Assembly (NCBI RefSeq): GCF_013376475.1
Contig: NZ_CP045508.1
Span: 1,299,501-1,363,500, forward strand
Reading direction: 5' to 3'
Source of the DNA: Desulfolutivibrio sulfoxidireducens
GTDB lineage: Bacteria; Desulfobacterota; Desulfovibrionia; Desulfovibrionales; Desulfovibrionaceae
DNA length: 64,000 nucleotides
A program made the position numbers and the translations under genes. The notes beneath the pieces are model-generated. The model was not told the DNA's origin. It worked only from the letters and a program-made list of their open reading frames with translations, and did not search any database. Below are positions 8,711 to 17,063 of the stretch, piece by piece (the stretch's first letter is position 1; each line of letters opens with the position of its first letter).

Positions 8711-10411
8711 TTACACCGCGGCCGCCGCCGCCCGCCGCATCTCCGGGACGGGCAGGGTCGCGCCGATCATGCGGGTGTTGGCCTCGCCCGGGGGCACCAT
8801 GGGATAGACAGCGGCCGAGGCGTCCACAGGCACCCGCACCAGGCAGGGGCCACGCAGGCCCATGGCCCGGGCCAGGACCTCGGCCGGATCGCCGCCTTTT
8901 TGCAGATCGAACACCCGCCAGCCAAAGCCCCGGGCCACAGCCGGGAAATCCACTTTGGCGCGGTAGTCCGTGGCGAAGCGCCGGCCGCCCATGAACAGAT
9001 CCTGTTGTTGGCGCACCAGCCCAAGCCCGGCGTTGTCGAAGAGGATCACCGTGACGTTGGCCCGGGACTCGGCGGCCGTGGCCATCTCCTGGATGTTCAT
9101 GAGCAGGCCGCCGTCCCCGCAAAAAAGCGTCACCGGGGTTTTCGGCTCGGCCAACGCGGCCCCGATGGCCGTGGGCAGCCCGAAGCCCATGGTCCCCAGG
9201 CCCCCCGAGGTCAAAAAGCGGCCCGGCCGGGTGAAGGGATAATGGCGCGCGGTCCACATCTGGTTCTGGCCCACGTCGGTGACGATGATGGCATCCTCCC
9301 CGGCCAGGGCCGCCGCCGTGCGGATGATGCTTCGCGGCGAGCCCGGGCGGGCCTCGGGGGCGGCATGCAGCCGCCGCAGGGCGCAGATGCGGGCCATCCA
9401 GGACACGCGGGTCTTTTTCTCAAGAAAGGGTTCCAGGTCGGAAAGAGCCGAGGCCGCGTCGGCATTGATGCCCACGTGGGCGGTTTTTATCTTGTGAATC
9501 TGCCCGGGGTCGATGTCGATGTGCACCACCGAGGCGTCCGGGCAGAAGGCCGCCACCTTGCCCGTGGCCCGGTCGTCGAAGCGCGCCCCCACGGCGATAA
9601 GCGCGTCGCATTCGTGCAGGGCCAGGTTGGCCCAGGGCGAGGCGTGCATGCCGAGCATGCCCAGGCACAGGGGATGGTTCGCTGGGACGGTTCCCAGCCC
9701 CATGAGGCTTTGCACGGCCGGGATGCCGGCCTTTTCCATGATCCGCAACAGGTGGCCGCAGGCCCCGGAGCGGGCCGCGCCGCCGCCGATGTACAGGATG
9801 GGCCGTTTGGCCCGGTTGATGATCCGGGCGGCCTTTTCGATGTCCCCGGGACAGGCCTCGGGGGCCTTGTCCGGGCGGCCGGGCTCGGGCCATTTTTTCA
9901 CGTTCACGATCTCGGTCTGCACGTCCCTGGGCACGTCCACCACCACTGGCCCCGGCCGGCCGGATGCCGCCAGGGAGAAGGCCTCGGGGATGACCGTCAG
10001 AAGCTCGGCCGCGCTTTCGACGCGCCAGGCCTTTTTGCACACCGGGGCGCACACCCCGGCCATGTCCACCTCCTGGAAGGCGTCGGTGCCGATCATGGCC
10101 CGGGGCACCTGGCCGGTGAGGCACACCAGGGGGATGGAGTCCATGGAGGCGTCGGCGATGCCCGTGACCAGGTTGGTGGCCCCGGGGCCGGAGGTGGCCA
10201 GGCACACCCCGGGGACCCCGGTGACCCGGGCCAGTCCCTGGGCCACGAAGGCCGCGCCCTGTTCGTGGCGGCACAGGACGTGACGCAGGGCGCTTTTGGC
10301 CAGGGCGTCGTAGAGCGGCAGGTTGGCCCCGCCGGGGATGCCCGGGACGATGGTCACGCCCTGGCGTTCCAGCAGTGTGGTGATGATCTCGGCTCCGTTG
10401 ATGATGGGCAT
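8711..10411 (-). CDS. ilvB: Acetolactate synthase large (catalytic) subunit
   Basis: Cytoplasmic thiamine-diphosphate enzyme making acetolactate/acetohydroxybutyrate, first committed step of Val/Leu/Ile synthesis. 566 residues, full length. Catalytic Glu lies in CRHEQGAAF near residue 50; the FAD domain occupies the middle; the TPP/Mg motif GDGGLLMNIQE with the following DNAGLG is near 450-480. ATG has an AAGGAG site. A 223-bp leader with a Val/Leu-rich peptide and a terminator lies upstream, as expected for a branched-chain-regulated gene. No small regulatory subunit gene follows; a terminator does, so that subunit must be encoded elsewhere. Confidence 0.95.
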   Translation of the reverse strand: MPIINGAEIITTLLERQGVTIVPGIPGGANLPLYDALAKSALRHVLCRHEQGAAFVAQGLARVTGVPGVCLATSGPGATNLVTGIADASMDSIPLVCLTGQVPRAMIGTDAFQEVDMAGVCAPVCKKAWRVESAAELLTVIPEAFSLAASGRPGPVVVDVPRDVQTEIVNVKKWPEPGRPDKAPEACPGDIEKAARIINRAKRPILYIGGGAARSGACGHLLRIMEKAGIPAVQSLMGLGTVPANHPLCLGMLGMHASPWANLALHECDALIAVGARFDDRATGKVAAFCPDASVVHIDIDPGQIHKIKTAHVGINADAASALSDLEPFLEKKTRVSWMARICALRRLHAAPEARPGSPRSIIRTAAALAGEDAIIVTDVGQNQMWTARHYPFTRPGRFLTSGGLGTMGFGLPTAIGAALAEPKTPVTLFCGDGGLLMNIQEMATAAESRANVTVILFDNAGLGLVRQQQDLFMGGRRFATDYRAKVDFPAVARGFGWRVFDLQKGGDPAEVLARAMGLRGPCLVRVPVDASAAVYPMVPPGEANTRMIGATLPVPEMRRAAAAAV

Positions 10412-10477
10412 GGCCGTGCTCCTTGTGTGGGCCTCGCGCCACGCCGCCTTCGGGAGAGAAAAGGGAAAAAACGAAAA

Positions 10478-10509
10478 ATCCCCCGTCGGCGGTCGCGCCG
10501 GCGGGGGAT
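10478..10509 (-). terminator. ilvB leader attenuator (terminator hairpin)
   Basis: On the minus strand the stem ATCCCCCG/CGGGGGAT (arms 10502-10509 and 10478-10485) with a GC-rich interior is followed by TTTTTCGTTTTTTCCC. It lies between the leader peptide stop and the ilvB start, exactly where a transcription attenuator belongs. Confidence 0.85.
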
Positions 10510-10538
10510 GAAGTGACGAGAAAAGTGCTTTGAGCCCG

Positions 10539-10634
10539 CTACGACGCGACGTGGGTTACCACGCGTACGACGACGCCTAGGACCAGGGCGGTCGCGAAGC
10601 GGTGCGCGGTGGTGCGGGCGGCGGAACGGTTCAT
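10539..10634 (-). CDS. Branched-chain leader peptide controlling ilvB (ivbL-like)
   Basis: A 31-codon reading frame starting ATG at 10634, with a weak GAGG site, and ending TAG at 10541-10539. Its second half reads LVLGVVVRVVTHVAS, that is eight Val and two Leu in 15 residues, then stops about 30 bases before the attenuator stem. This is the architecture of ribosome-mediated attenuation: stalling at Val/Leu codons when charged tRNA is short would prevent the terminator from forming. It is analogous to ivbL of enteric bacteria, though not alignable to it. It is too short for routine gene calling. Confidence 0.85.
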   Translation of the reverse strand: MNRSAARTTAHRFATALVLGVVVRVVTHVAS

Positions 10635-10761
10635 CTGGGCCTCGAAAATGGTTGAAACTGCTTGGTTGATGCCTAGCGTGGGTTGGGCGGGGGCGTCAAG
10701 GGGATTTTGTGGGGGAAGGGGTTACGCTTATCATTGATAGTCAAACTTGATTATTCCAGGC

Positions 10762-10790
10762 TTGGCAGTTGTTATATGCCATGCTATAAT
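10762..10790 (+). promoter_or_regulatory. Sigma-70 promoter for the AT-rich membrane-protein gene
   Basis: TTGGCA (10762-10767), exactly 17 bp, then TATAAT (10785-10790). Predicted start near 10797, giving a ~180-nt leader. A near-consensus housekeeping promoter is unusual among the sigma-54-rich, high-GC neighbours. Confidence 0.75.
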
Positions 10791-10977
10791 TTGAATATGA
10801 CCTGGTCTCGTGTGTTGGTAAGCCTCCGGGTCTCTGGCCGGAACTCGTTGCAAGGATTATGCTTCGGAGAATTCTGTAAGTAATTTCGATATTCTGTGTT
10901 AATCTGTTGATTGTTATATGGAGTAGCACTCGATGTCGGGATGCATAGTCAGCAATCCTTTGGAAAAAGGAGCTTGG

Positions 10978-12699
10978 ATGACAACAGCCAAGTATTGCTA
11001 TGGATTAGTGTGCTTTGTCCCACTGGATTCATCTAGCCCGCGCATCTTTGGGTTTTCTGAATTTCTCACGGGCCTTGCTCTCATGGTCTTGGCTTGGACA
11101 ATTGCAGATGTAAGATATCTATTTCGAATTAGAATCGCACCTTTACCGCTCCTTGGAATAACTTTTGGAGTGGTGGCCTCCGTTGGGTTACTTACACTAT
11201 TGACTGATCTTTGGTGCGCAGAGGGGTGGCTAGTTCCAGAAGGAAGCCTCATTACTCCAGCACTTTGGCAAGCACTCTTAGGTGGTATTCTATTTGTAAC
11301 ATTCTTCACATGGATGTGGTTTGCTTTTATCAGGCCGCCAAAATACGGAAGAAACAACGCAATACGATTTTCACAAACATTGTATCTGGCAATTGTTAGA
11401 GGGGCCTCGGCCGAGTTAGCCGTCATCGCTGATGAGTTAAGACATTCTGTAAAGTCTTTGATACGATATGCGCCAGATATTGAAAATATTAAAAATGAAG
11501 AACTTATTAAAAATACTAAAAACAAGACTACTTTTGCTAATGTTGAAGCATATGCGAATGACCTGCTGCTGCTTGTCGCTGATAAGAGATTCTGCCGTGC
11601 GATTATCGAGACTTCGCCAAGTACAGCGTTAGCCATTTTTCAAGAGATAAGCGAGACAAAGAAATATGGCATCAATATTAAGACATTTGCCAAAAATATT
11701 ATGAACGAAGCGTTGTCAAATAAAGACTCCTTTCTGTTTCATGAGACTGAAGGTTACGAATCAGGCCTGATCGGTTGTCATAAACCTGTGAGCCATGCCA
11801 TGTTTTCAAGCTATGAAATGGTCGAGTCTATGAGGATTCTCTTGGAGCCGGATATACTAGTTCAAATGAAATGCGATGCAACGCAAAACGAAGCATACTG
11901 CCGCGTGGTGTTGATGACATTACAGGATTACATCGCAAAGGGATGTAAGCAACATTCATTTGTTTTGTGGCATGCATTTGAAAATATTGAGAATTCGGTC
12001 TTTTCTATTTACAGGTTGAATGGTGTGGACAAGATGGGTACAGATTGTGATTTGATGTCTAGTCTTAGAGTTGTTGTTAATTTCATTAAGAGTGCTATTA
12101 AGTTGCTTGATGAAAAAGATTTGTCTCGCAAGCAACGATCGAGAAAGTGTAAAAATAGTTATCAAATTGCAGATTCACTGTGTGATCGTATGGCCGAGAT
12201 GATTTATAAAGTAATAGCTTATTCTTCAAGATTGGTTGCGCCACGTCGACAGTGCTGGTGGGTGCATTACAATTTGATTTGGGCAAGATTATTCGGTTTG
12301 AATAATTTAAATAGTCCAACTGGAAAGGTAGTTAAGTTCAAGGTGCGTAGGTTGTTGTATGACGAAATTGTTAAATTGAAAGAATGCCCGAATTTCACGG
12401 GTGCCGGGATTTTGGGTTTCTGTTTGAATGTTTTCGGGCTATCCATCAGTAATAGTGAATATAGTAAAGACGGCAAGCCTCTTCACAAAGCGGTTTTATC
12501 TTGGGCAAGGAAGAATTATGTTTGGCTACACAATGAGTATAAAGGAATTGCCGAAGCATGTCTTGTCGAAGGGATGACATACGATGCTGCGAATCATAGA
12601 TTAGTGAAAACATATCCGGAAAATGGATTACGGCAAGAGCCAAGTCATGATTATTTTGACCTTGAGGTAATCATGAAAGAAGAACACACTATCGTTTGA
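10978..12699 (+). CDS. Orphan AT-rich membrane protein of unknown function
   Basis: About 573 residues. The first ~125 hold three transmembrane spans (around FLTGLALMVLAWTIADV, LLGITFGVVASVGLLTLLTD and LWQALLGGILFVTFFTWMWF); the rest is a ~440-residue soluble, largely helical domain facing the cytoplasm, rich in Lys/Asn. No known domain was recognised. I chose ATG 10978 because AAAGGAG sits six bases upstream; an earlier ATG at 10933 lacks one. The base composition is far more AT-rich than flanking genes, and it has its own sigma-70 promoter and no operon partners. It looks horizontally acquired, and a defence or sensor role is possible but unsupported by any motif. Confidence 0.75.
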   Translation: MTTAKYCYGLVCFVPLDSSSPRIFGFSEFLTGLALMVLAWTIADVRYLFRIRIAPLPLLGITFGVVASVGLLTLLTDLWCAEGWLVPEGSLITPALWQALLGGILFVTFFTWMWFAFIRPPKYGRNNAIRFSQTLYLAIVRGASAELAVIADELRHSVKSLIRYAPDIENIKNEELIKNTKNKTTFANVEAYANDLLLLVADKRFCRAIIETSPSTALAIFQEISETKKYGINIKTFAKNIMNEALSNKDSFLFHETEGYESGLIGCHKPVSHAMFSSYEMVESMRILLEPDILVQMKCDATQNEAYCRVVLMTLQDYIAKGCKQHSFVLWHAFENIENSVFSIYRLNGVDKMGTDCDLMSSLRVVVNFIKSAIKLLDEKDLSRKQRSRKCKNSYQIADSLCDRMAEMIYKVIAYSSRLVAPRRQCWWVHYNLIWARLFGLNNLNSPTGKVVKFKVRRLLYDEIVKLKECPNFTGAGILGFCLNVFGLSISNSEYSKDGKPLHKAVLSWARKNYVWLHNEYKGIAEACLVEGMTYDAANHRLVKTYPENGLRQEPSHDYFDLEVIMKEEHTIV

Positions 12700-12847
12700 T
12701 GTTCTAGGTCATACGTTGTGTTTCAGTGCTGACTATCTGTTTCTGCGTTATTAATTCTTAAGTTCTATTACTGTGGTTGTTCTTATGATTAGTGTACAGT
12801 GTGTACAGTGATAGTATTCACCCGACACCCCCCGTCCCCGAGAGGAA

Positions 12848-13176
12848 TCACCCCGCCCCATTCTCAATCACCTCGGCAGCCCAGGAGTTGAGGCTTTTCC
12901 CTATGGCCGCAGCCGCCATGGCCGTCTTGGCGTGGACTTCCGGCCGGACGCGGATCAACGCTTTCCGGAAGAGGGCTTGTTCGGGGCCGTTCCCCGGACC
13001 TGGCAGGTCTCCAGGTAGTGGTCCACAGCCGCACGAAATTATGCGCGCATGTCCGGCGCCGAGTCGCCGTGAAATCCCACGATATCCGTTATCCCGGCGA
13101 TGTGCCCGACAAGGCGTTCGTCCTCGTCGCAGTACTCGATCCGGGCGGCGTATCCCTTAGAGGTCATTGGCTTCAT
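12848..13176 (-). pseudogene. hicB: Decayed HicB-family antitoxin gene
   Basis: From an ATG with a GGAGGA site the frame reads KGYAARIEYCDEDERLVGHI then AGITDIVGFHGDS, the N-terminal fold of HicB antitoxins, but hits TAA at 13041-13039. The same frame then continues FRAAVDHYLETCQVRG. At about 12960 one base is missing, after which the other frame reads LIRVRPEVHAKTAMAA and KSLNSWAAEVIE, the usual C-terminal ribbon-helix-helix. So there is one nonsense codon and one frameshift. No intact HicA toxin lies beside it. A sequencing error could explain one lesion but hardly both. Confidence 0.8.
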
Positions 13177-13218
13177 ATTTCATCCTCCCGCGGCACATTG
13201 TCGAAATCACTTGGCCGC

Positions 13219-13306
13219 CAACAGGCCGCCCGCTCTTCCCTCCCGGCAAGCCCCGACAGAAACGCCACCCGGGCCTCGTCGCGGGGCGCCATGCTCCGGT
13301 AGCGGT
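13219..13306 (-). pseudogene. Truncated second copy of the nitroreductase gene 3' end (flanking repeat, cargo 1)
   Basis: 88 bp matching 17077-17164 at about 80 of 88 positions. On the minus strand it encodes RYRSMAPRDEARVAF... as in the C-terminus of the intact nitroreductase. It lacks the true stop and instead runs on to WRPSDFDNVPREDEI, with a stop overlapping the hicB start. Similarity ends abruptly on both sides. Together the two copies bracket the serine hydrolase/diguanylate cyclase segment as direct repeats. Confidence 0.85.
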
Positions 13307-13310
13307 TCCC

Positions 13311-15365
13311 TCACGGCGCGTCGGGCTGGCGGCTTGCCGTCCGGTTTCTGCCGGTATTTTTGGCCTGGTACAGACATTGATCGGCCTGTTCGAGCAACCG
13401 GGCGGGAGACGTTCCGGAACCGCAAAACGCGCTCACGACGCCCAGGCTTACGGTGACCCGGTCGGCAACCTCGGAGCGCGCGTGGGGAATGGCCAGCGCC
13501 ATGACGCCTTGACGGATGCATTCCGCCACCTGGATCGCGCCGCCGGGGTCAGTTTCGGGCAGGATGCAGACGAATTCCTCCCCGCCGTAGCGGGCGACCA
13601 GGTCGGCTGGGCGCTTGGCGCATTCCGACAGCACCCCGGCGATGCGCCGCAGGCAGTCATCGCCTTGTTGGTGGCCGTAGTGGTCATTGTAGAGCTTGAA
13701 AAAATCGACATCCAACAGGATAAGCGACAGTTCGACGCCGAGGCGGGCATGGCGGGCGTATTCCCGGGCCAGGGTTTCATCGAACCGTCGCCGGTTGGCG
13801 ATTCCGGTCAAGGCATCGGTGCTGCTTAACGCTTCAAGCTTGCGGTTGGCCTGCGCCAAGGTCAGGTTGGCGATCCGCGCCTCCTCGATAGCCTGGGTGG
13901 TGAGACGCTGATGCGCGTGAAGCTGTTGCACCATGACATTCAAGGAATGCATCATCCGATCCTGAGGGGAACGCGGCGTGACTTGCGCCTGAAGGTCGCC
14001 TGCGGCGATGGCCTCGGCCAAGGCGATGGTCTCGGCATTGGAGCGCACAAGGACATCCAGGGCATGGTTCATGTGCCGCACCTCGAGAATGTCCGGCTGC
14101 CCGGGGGGCATGTCGCCTTCCCCTTCCGGGGGGGCCTCCCCCCTGGCCAGCCGCTGCATGGCGGCCACCAGACGGCTGATCGGATCGGCGACATGCCGGC
14201 TGAGCCGAACCGCCTCGGCACTGGCCAGCAGACCGAACAACAGGCCCGCGCCCCCGATGCTCAAAAGCATGACCAGCGTGGCCCGGCGTTCGGCGTCTCT
14301 GGGGAGCAGCACCGCGATGGACGCCACCGGCCCCTGGCTGTTGCCGAGGGTCATCAGGCTTTCGTAATAGCTTTGCTCGCCCACGGTACGGGACACGACC
14401 CGGCTGGTCCGGGGATTTCCGTTGAAACCGGCATACTCGACGGGCGTAAGGGACGATCCCTCAAGCCGGGAATAGGTCTGCAAGGTGCCACAGGCAAGTT
14501 CGCCATCCACGAAGGCATTGACCTGGGTGCGGGTGAGCGCCGCAAGATACTGGAAGTCACCGTCCGTCATCCGCATGGTCACTTCCACAAGGCCGCTGTT
14601 TTGATCATTGCCGTCCGCTTTGGCGTTCCACGCGAAATAGCCGAAATTGAAAGGCGCGCCATGTATCGGAATGTGCATTCGCAAGGCGGGTATCCGGTCG
14701 AGCAGGGCGAACTGCCCGTGGGAAATTCCAGCCACGGCCGAGGCCGGAATTTCTGTCGCCTGCCCCGGCGGCAGCGCGATGAAATCCAGGTTTCCGGTTT
14801 CCGCTGGGGCGAGGAGCCGGTCTTCGTCTTGGACGACCCGGGCCACCGCGCCCCCGGCCTGCATGAGCATGCGGCGCTGCACGAGCAGGCGCCCGGGCGC
14901 GAATTCCGGCAGATACAGGCCGACGGTGTAGTACAACGGGGCGTCGCTCAAATAGAGCAGCAAAAGCGTCCCCTGCCGGTCGTACAGGGCGATCCGCATC
15001 CCCCCCATCCCCAGGGTCTCGGCCAGGGAGAAAAGCTGATCCGTCAACGGCCTGGCCGTGGCCGTCATCTCGCGCAGGGCGGCGCGTGCGTCCGCGTGTT
15101 CCGGCGTAAGCCCCGCGTTTCGCGCCGAGGCCGCCAGATGAAGTCCGGCGTGAATCGGCGAATTGACCCTCTCGGCCTCGCGGGCGATTTCCCGCTGCCT
15201 GCGCTGCAAACTGTCCTCAAAGAGCGCGAAGGTCGCGTCAACCGTTTGCTGGGCGCGTTGCCGCACGTCATCACTGAATATCCAATAAAAGACGATGGAA
15301 AGGGCAAGCGCAATGGCGCTGATCAGCAGGATCACCCTGATGAGGATGGTAGTGCGCAGTTTCAT
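13311..15365 (-). CDS. Membrane-bound diguanylate cyclase with periplasmic sensor and HAMP
   Basis: 684 residues. TM span at 7-29, a ~330-residue periplasmic sensing region, second TM near 365-390, HAMP linker to ~445, coiled coil, then a GGDEF domain from ~515. The active-site motif is GGEEF, which is catalytically competent, so it should make cyclic di-GMP from GTP. The ATG lies six bases after the stop of the serine hydrolase gene, so the two form an operon. It is part of a segment bounded by nitroreductase-3'-end repeats and its stop is five bases from the truncated repeat. Confidence 0.9.
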   Translation of the reverse strand: MKLRTTILIRVILLISAIALALSIVFYWIFSDDVRQRAQQTVDATFALFEDSLQRRQREIAREAERVNSPIHAGLHLAASARNAGLTPEHADARAALREMTATARPLTDQLFSLAETLGMGGMRIALYDRQGTLLLLYLSDAPLYYTVGLYLPEFAPGRLLVQRRMLMQAGGAVARVVQDEDRLLAPAETGNLDFIALPPGQATEIPASAVAGISHGQFALLDRIPALRMHIPIHGAPFNFGYFAWNAKADGNDQNSGLVEVTMRMTDGDFQYLAALTRTQVNAFVDGELACGTLQTYSRLEGSSLTPVEYAGFNGNPRTSRVVSRTVGEQSYYESLMTLGNSQGPVASIAVLLPRDAERRATLVMLLSIGGAGLLFGLLASAEAVRLSRHVADPISRLVAAMQRLARGEAPPEGEGDMPPGQPDILEVRHMNHALDVLVRSNAETIALAEAIAAGDLQAQVTPRSPQDRMMHSLNVMVQQLHAHQRLTTQAIEEARIANLTLAQANRKLEALSSTDALTGIANRRRFDETLAREYARHARLGVELSLILLDVDFFKLYNDHYGHQQGDDCLRRIAGVLSECAKRPADLVARYGGEEFVCILPETDPGGAIQVAECIRQGVMALAIPHARSEVADRVTVSLGVVSAFCGSGTSPARLLEQADQCLYQAKNTGRNRTASRQPDAP

Positions 15366-15371
15366 GGCGAA

Positions 15372-16634
15372 TCAGTTGAGCGCGGCGGAGACGAGTCGCG
15401 ACACCTCTTCGGAAATCTCCCAGGCGGCCTGGGGGGGCAATACGGTCTGCATCACCAGGACGATCAGCCTGCGCTCGAAGTTCAGGTCCAGGTTCTTGCC
15501 CCCCAGGCCCAGGACGCTGATGGAGCCGGGGTCACGGACGCTGTCCTTGCCGTTGATGAAGCAGCCGAGTCCGTAACGGTCGTAACCCTTTTGGAAGAAC
15601 ACGAAATTTACCACCCCAGGCAAGTCGCCGATCTGGTTTGTGCGAATCTCCTTGACCGATTCGGGCATCAAAATCCGCACCCCGCCGTACTCCCCGCCGT
15701 TGAGGAGCATCTGTCCCATCCGGAAGTAATCGGACGTGGTGGTGAACAGGCCGTTGCCCGACGAATACAGCCTGCGGTTTTTGAAGGTGTAGGGAACGAC
15801 CCTGCCGGTCAGCCGGCGTCCGTCGCCTTCCCAGGAAGGGGCCACGCGCGAGGCTTTTTCCGCCGGTGGATAGAAAAAACTGTCCCGCATCCCCAAGGGG
15901 CCGAAGATATGTTTCTGGTAATATTCGGCCAGGCTCATCCCCGACGCGACCTCAACCACCCTCCCGGCCACATCGTTGCTCAAGCCGTAGCTGAACTCCG
16001 CGCCGGGCTGGAACCGCAGGGGCATTTTTGCCAGGCGGCGTACGTTCTCGGCCAGGTCGAAATCCGGGTCGCCGATGCCGATGTCCACGCCGTAATGGAT
16101 GAACTCGGTATCCATGTACCCCACGATGCCCGTGGTCATGGCCAAGGCTTGGCGCAGGGTGGGGGCGCTTTGCGCCGGCACGAGACGGAAAGGCGGGGTG
16201 GAGCCTTCAGGCAACGGCTCTTTTACGGTGAGGGAAGCGAATTCGGGAATAAATTTTGAGATGGGATCGTCCAGGCGCAATAGGCCCTGCTCCACCAATT
16301 GCATCACGGCAATGCTGGTGACAATTTTGCTGCTGGAATATATCTGGAAAATGGTGTCCGTGCTCATTGGACGGTCGAGATTGGCCCGACCGAAGGCCTT
16401 GTGGTAGACAACTCTGCCGTCCTTGGCCACCAGAACCACCGTGCCGGGAACAATCCGCCCGGCAATTGCCTGTTCGATCAGGGTGTCGATGGCCGCGAGT
16501 TTCTGGGACGACATCCCAACGCTTTCCGGGGCGGCGGTTTTCAGTTCCCCCGCATCCTGGGGGCTTCGCTCACAGGCCCGCAACGGCATGATGCAGAGCG
16601 TAAGAAACGCCAAGGTCATGATTTTAAGACGCAT
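15372..16634 (-). CDS. Serine hydrolase / class C beta-lactamase-like lipoprotein
   Basis: Penicillin-binding-fold hydrolase, about 420 residues. Nucleophile motif SxxK is S100-S-S-K103 (FQIYSSSKIV) and the second motif is in FSYGLSND. A short signal sequence ends at LRAC, so the protein may be a lipoprotein anchored at Cys21. Such proteins act on peptidoglycan peptides, D-amino-acid peptides or esters; beta-lactam resistance is not implied. I chose the ATG at 16634 with GGAGAAGG upstream; a longer start would destroy the signal peptide. It is co-transcribed with the diguanylate cyclase. Confidence 0.82.
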   Translation of the reverse strand: MRLKIMTLAFLTLCIMPLRACERSPQDAGELKTAAPESVGMSSQKLAAIDTLIEQAIAGRIVPGTVVLVAKDGRVVYHKAFGRANLDRPMSTDTIFQIYSSSKIVTSIAVMQLVEQGLLRLDDPISKFIPEFASLTVKEPLPEGSTPPFRLVPAQSAPTLRQALAMTTGIVGYMDTEFIHYGVDIGIGDPDFDLAENVRRLAKMPLRFQPGAEFSYGLSNDVAGRVVEVASGMSLAEYYQKHIFGPLGMRDSFFYPPAEKASRVAPSWEGDGRRLTGRVVPYTFKNRRLYSSGNGLFTTTSDYFRMGQMLLNGGEYGGVRILMPESVKEIRTNQIGDLPGVVNFVFFQKGYDRYGLGCFINGKDSVRDPGSISVLGLGGKNLDLNFERRLIVLVMQTVLPPQAAWEISEEVSRLVSAALN

Positions 16635-17063
16635 AAGCCCGCCTTCTCCTGGATTTCGCATCACGTCAGGTATTTCGTATACGATAACTCCTGAGACGTC
16701 TTCAACCCATGGAGGGAGTCCCAAAATTGATCCGCCGCATGCTCATGCCCGAAATCGAACCCGTCCGGGGAAACGCGGTAGCCGACCCGCGCGGCCCCTT
16801 TCCGGGCGAGGGGATGGCGGTTGCGGCAGGCCCTGTGGCCCATGGAAGGCAAGGCGTTCGTATCGAGGGTTGGAGGCGTCAATCAGCAGGGGCGGGCGGC
16901 GACAGAGCCCCAAAATGGGGGCAGGGCAGGCGTCACGCCGGGAGGCGGGGCCGGTTCACGGGCTGACCACATCGCGTGTGGCGTTTCCGGTTTTTGTGAA
17001 GCCTGGGACAGAAAAGACGAACGCCATGATGGTGTTTGAAAAAAGGGTTTGCGCGGTGCCGCC
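16635..17063. other. Intergenic region, nothing convincing
   Basis: About 430 bp between the serine hydrolase start and the nitroreductase stop. A 73-codon minus-strand frame exists but has no ribosome site or recognisable family. This stretch presumably carries the promoter for the hydrolase/cyclase pair. Confidence 0.5.

Noticed and set aside
8900-10516. 538-codon plus-strand frame opposite ilvB
   Set aside because: Gly/His/Arg-rich translation without domains; it is the antisense of a certain enzyme gene, an effect of high GC.
13911-16259. 782-codon plus-strand frame opposite the cyclase and serine hydrolase
   Set aside because: Low-complexity shadow crossing two well-supported genes; no ribosome site.
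16661-16882. 73-codon minus-strand frame upstream of the serine hydrolase
   Set aside because: No ribosome site, no family resemblance, overlaps the likely promoter.
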